14,715 bases of DNA from Planctomycetota bacterium. Lineage in GTDB: Bacteria; Planctomycetota; UBA1135; UBA2386. The notes under the pieces are model-generated. The model saw nothing but the letters and a program-made list of their open reading frames with translations, was not told the origin of the DNA and made no database searches. Positions 14,442-14,715 of the stretch are shown piece by piece; position 1 is the stretch's first letter; each line of letters begins with the position of its first letter. The stretch lies in the NCBI GenBank assembly GCA_947455805.1, contig CANGSN010000022.1, positions 1-14,715 on the forward strand. Direction: 5' to 3'. The translations under genes were made by a program, and so were the position numbers.

Positions 14442-14715
14442 TCAGAACACGACGACCGTGCCCCCGTCGCTGAAGGTCAGCGGCACCGACGCCGGCGAAC
14501 CCGCATCGAGCTGCGCCCACTGCAGGTGCACCCCCGCCGAGCGCAGCGACGGGTCGACCGGGATCGGCAACCCCAGCGCCGCGTTCGTGCCCTGCGCCAC
14601 GGTCGGCAGCAGCAGTTCGGGCGCGACCAGCAGGTCGCACCCGCCGCCGAGCGGTGCTGGCAGGCTGCCGCCGGCGAAGCTGCGGCGCGAGAAGCCGGCG
14701 ACGAAGCAGCCGAGC
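14442..14715 (-). CDS. C-terminal tail of a probable exported protein, truncated by the window edge
   Basis: The minus-strand frame is open from the right edge to a TGA at 14442-14444, giving the last 90 residues of a protein whose start is outside the window. The visible part is LGCFVAGFSRRSFAGG, then GGGCDLLVAPELLLPTVAQG, then LGLPIPVDPSLRSAGVHLQW, ending FSDGGTVVVF. The pattern Gly-Cys-x-Leu-x-Val, followed by IP and a HLQWAQLD strand, is a beta-rich tail found at the end of many large secreted planctomycete proteins (family knowledge, not searched). It is too short to name the protein. The function of the missing N-terminal part is unknown. Confidence 0.7.
   Translation of the reverse strand, partial: LGCFVAGFSRRSFAGGSLPAPLGGGCDLLVAPELLLPTVAQGTNAALGLPIPVDPSLRSAGVHLQWAQLDAGSPASVPLTFSDGGTVVVF

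Noticed and set aside
1..14715. tRNA, rRNA, CRISPR, insertion sequence, integrase or attachment-site signals
   Set aside because: No cloverleaf, direct-repeat array, transposase motif or long terminal inverted repeat was recognised by eye on either strand.

Overview
The window is very GC-rich (roughly 70% or more in most genes) and bacterial. It most likely comes from a Planctomycetota genome, probably an uncultured or little-studied lineage. That assignment is an inference from three things: large secreted proteins ending in the beta-rich C-terminal tails common in that phylum, a futalosine-pathway menaquinone gene (mqnD), and many lineage-restricted secreted proteins of unknown function. 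No rRNA, tRNA, CRISPR array, insertion sequence or integrase was seen.

Layout: everything from base 1 to 3940 is on the plus strand and everything from 3956 to the end is on the minus strand, so two transcription blocks converge at 3940/3956. The plus block holds the 3' part of a TIM-barrel glycoside-hydrolase-like gene (1-1579). After a 111-nt leader comes a tight three-gene unit: a class I SAM-dependent methyltransferase (1691-2368), a four-helix membrane protein (2376-2813) and a secreted protein built from two DUF2911-like repeats (2810-3940).

The minus block, read from the right edge leftwards, starts with the C-terminal tail of an unidentified exported protein (14442-14715). Next is a large secreted subtilisin-like (S8, KP-43-type) protease (11866-14310) with its own likely promoter. 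It is followed by mqnD translationally coupled to a membrane-anchored alpha/beta hydrolase (9826-11795). Then comes a compact three-gene amidoligase operon (6271-9740): a C39-like cysteine peptidase, an RLAN/RimK-like ATP-grasp ligase and a GCS2 carboxylate-amine ligase. Last are two genes of visibly lower GC and different codon use: a tiny cysteine-rich secreted protein (5746-6174) and a membrane-anchored protein with Ig-like repeats (3956-5575).

The most interesting system is the amidoligase operon. Two different ATP-dependent amide-bond-forming enzymes and a peptidase, joined by a 3-nt gap and a 4-nt overlap, look like a complete pathway for making, attaching or trimming a small peptide or amino-acid conjugate. 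The component families are recognisable, but as far as I know the product is not established. A second point of interest is the lower-GC islet 3956-6240, which looks like recently acquired or fast-evolving cell-surface genes.
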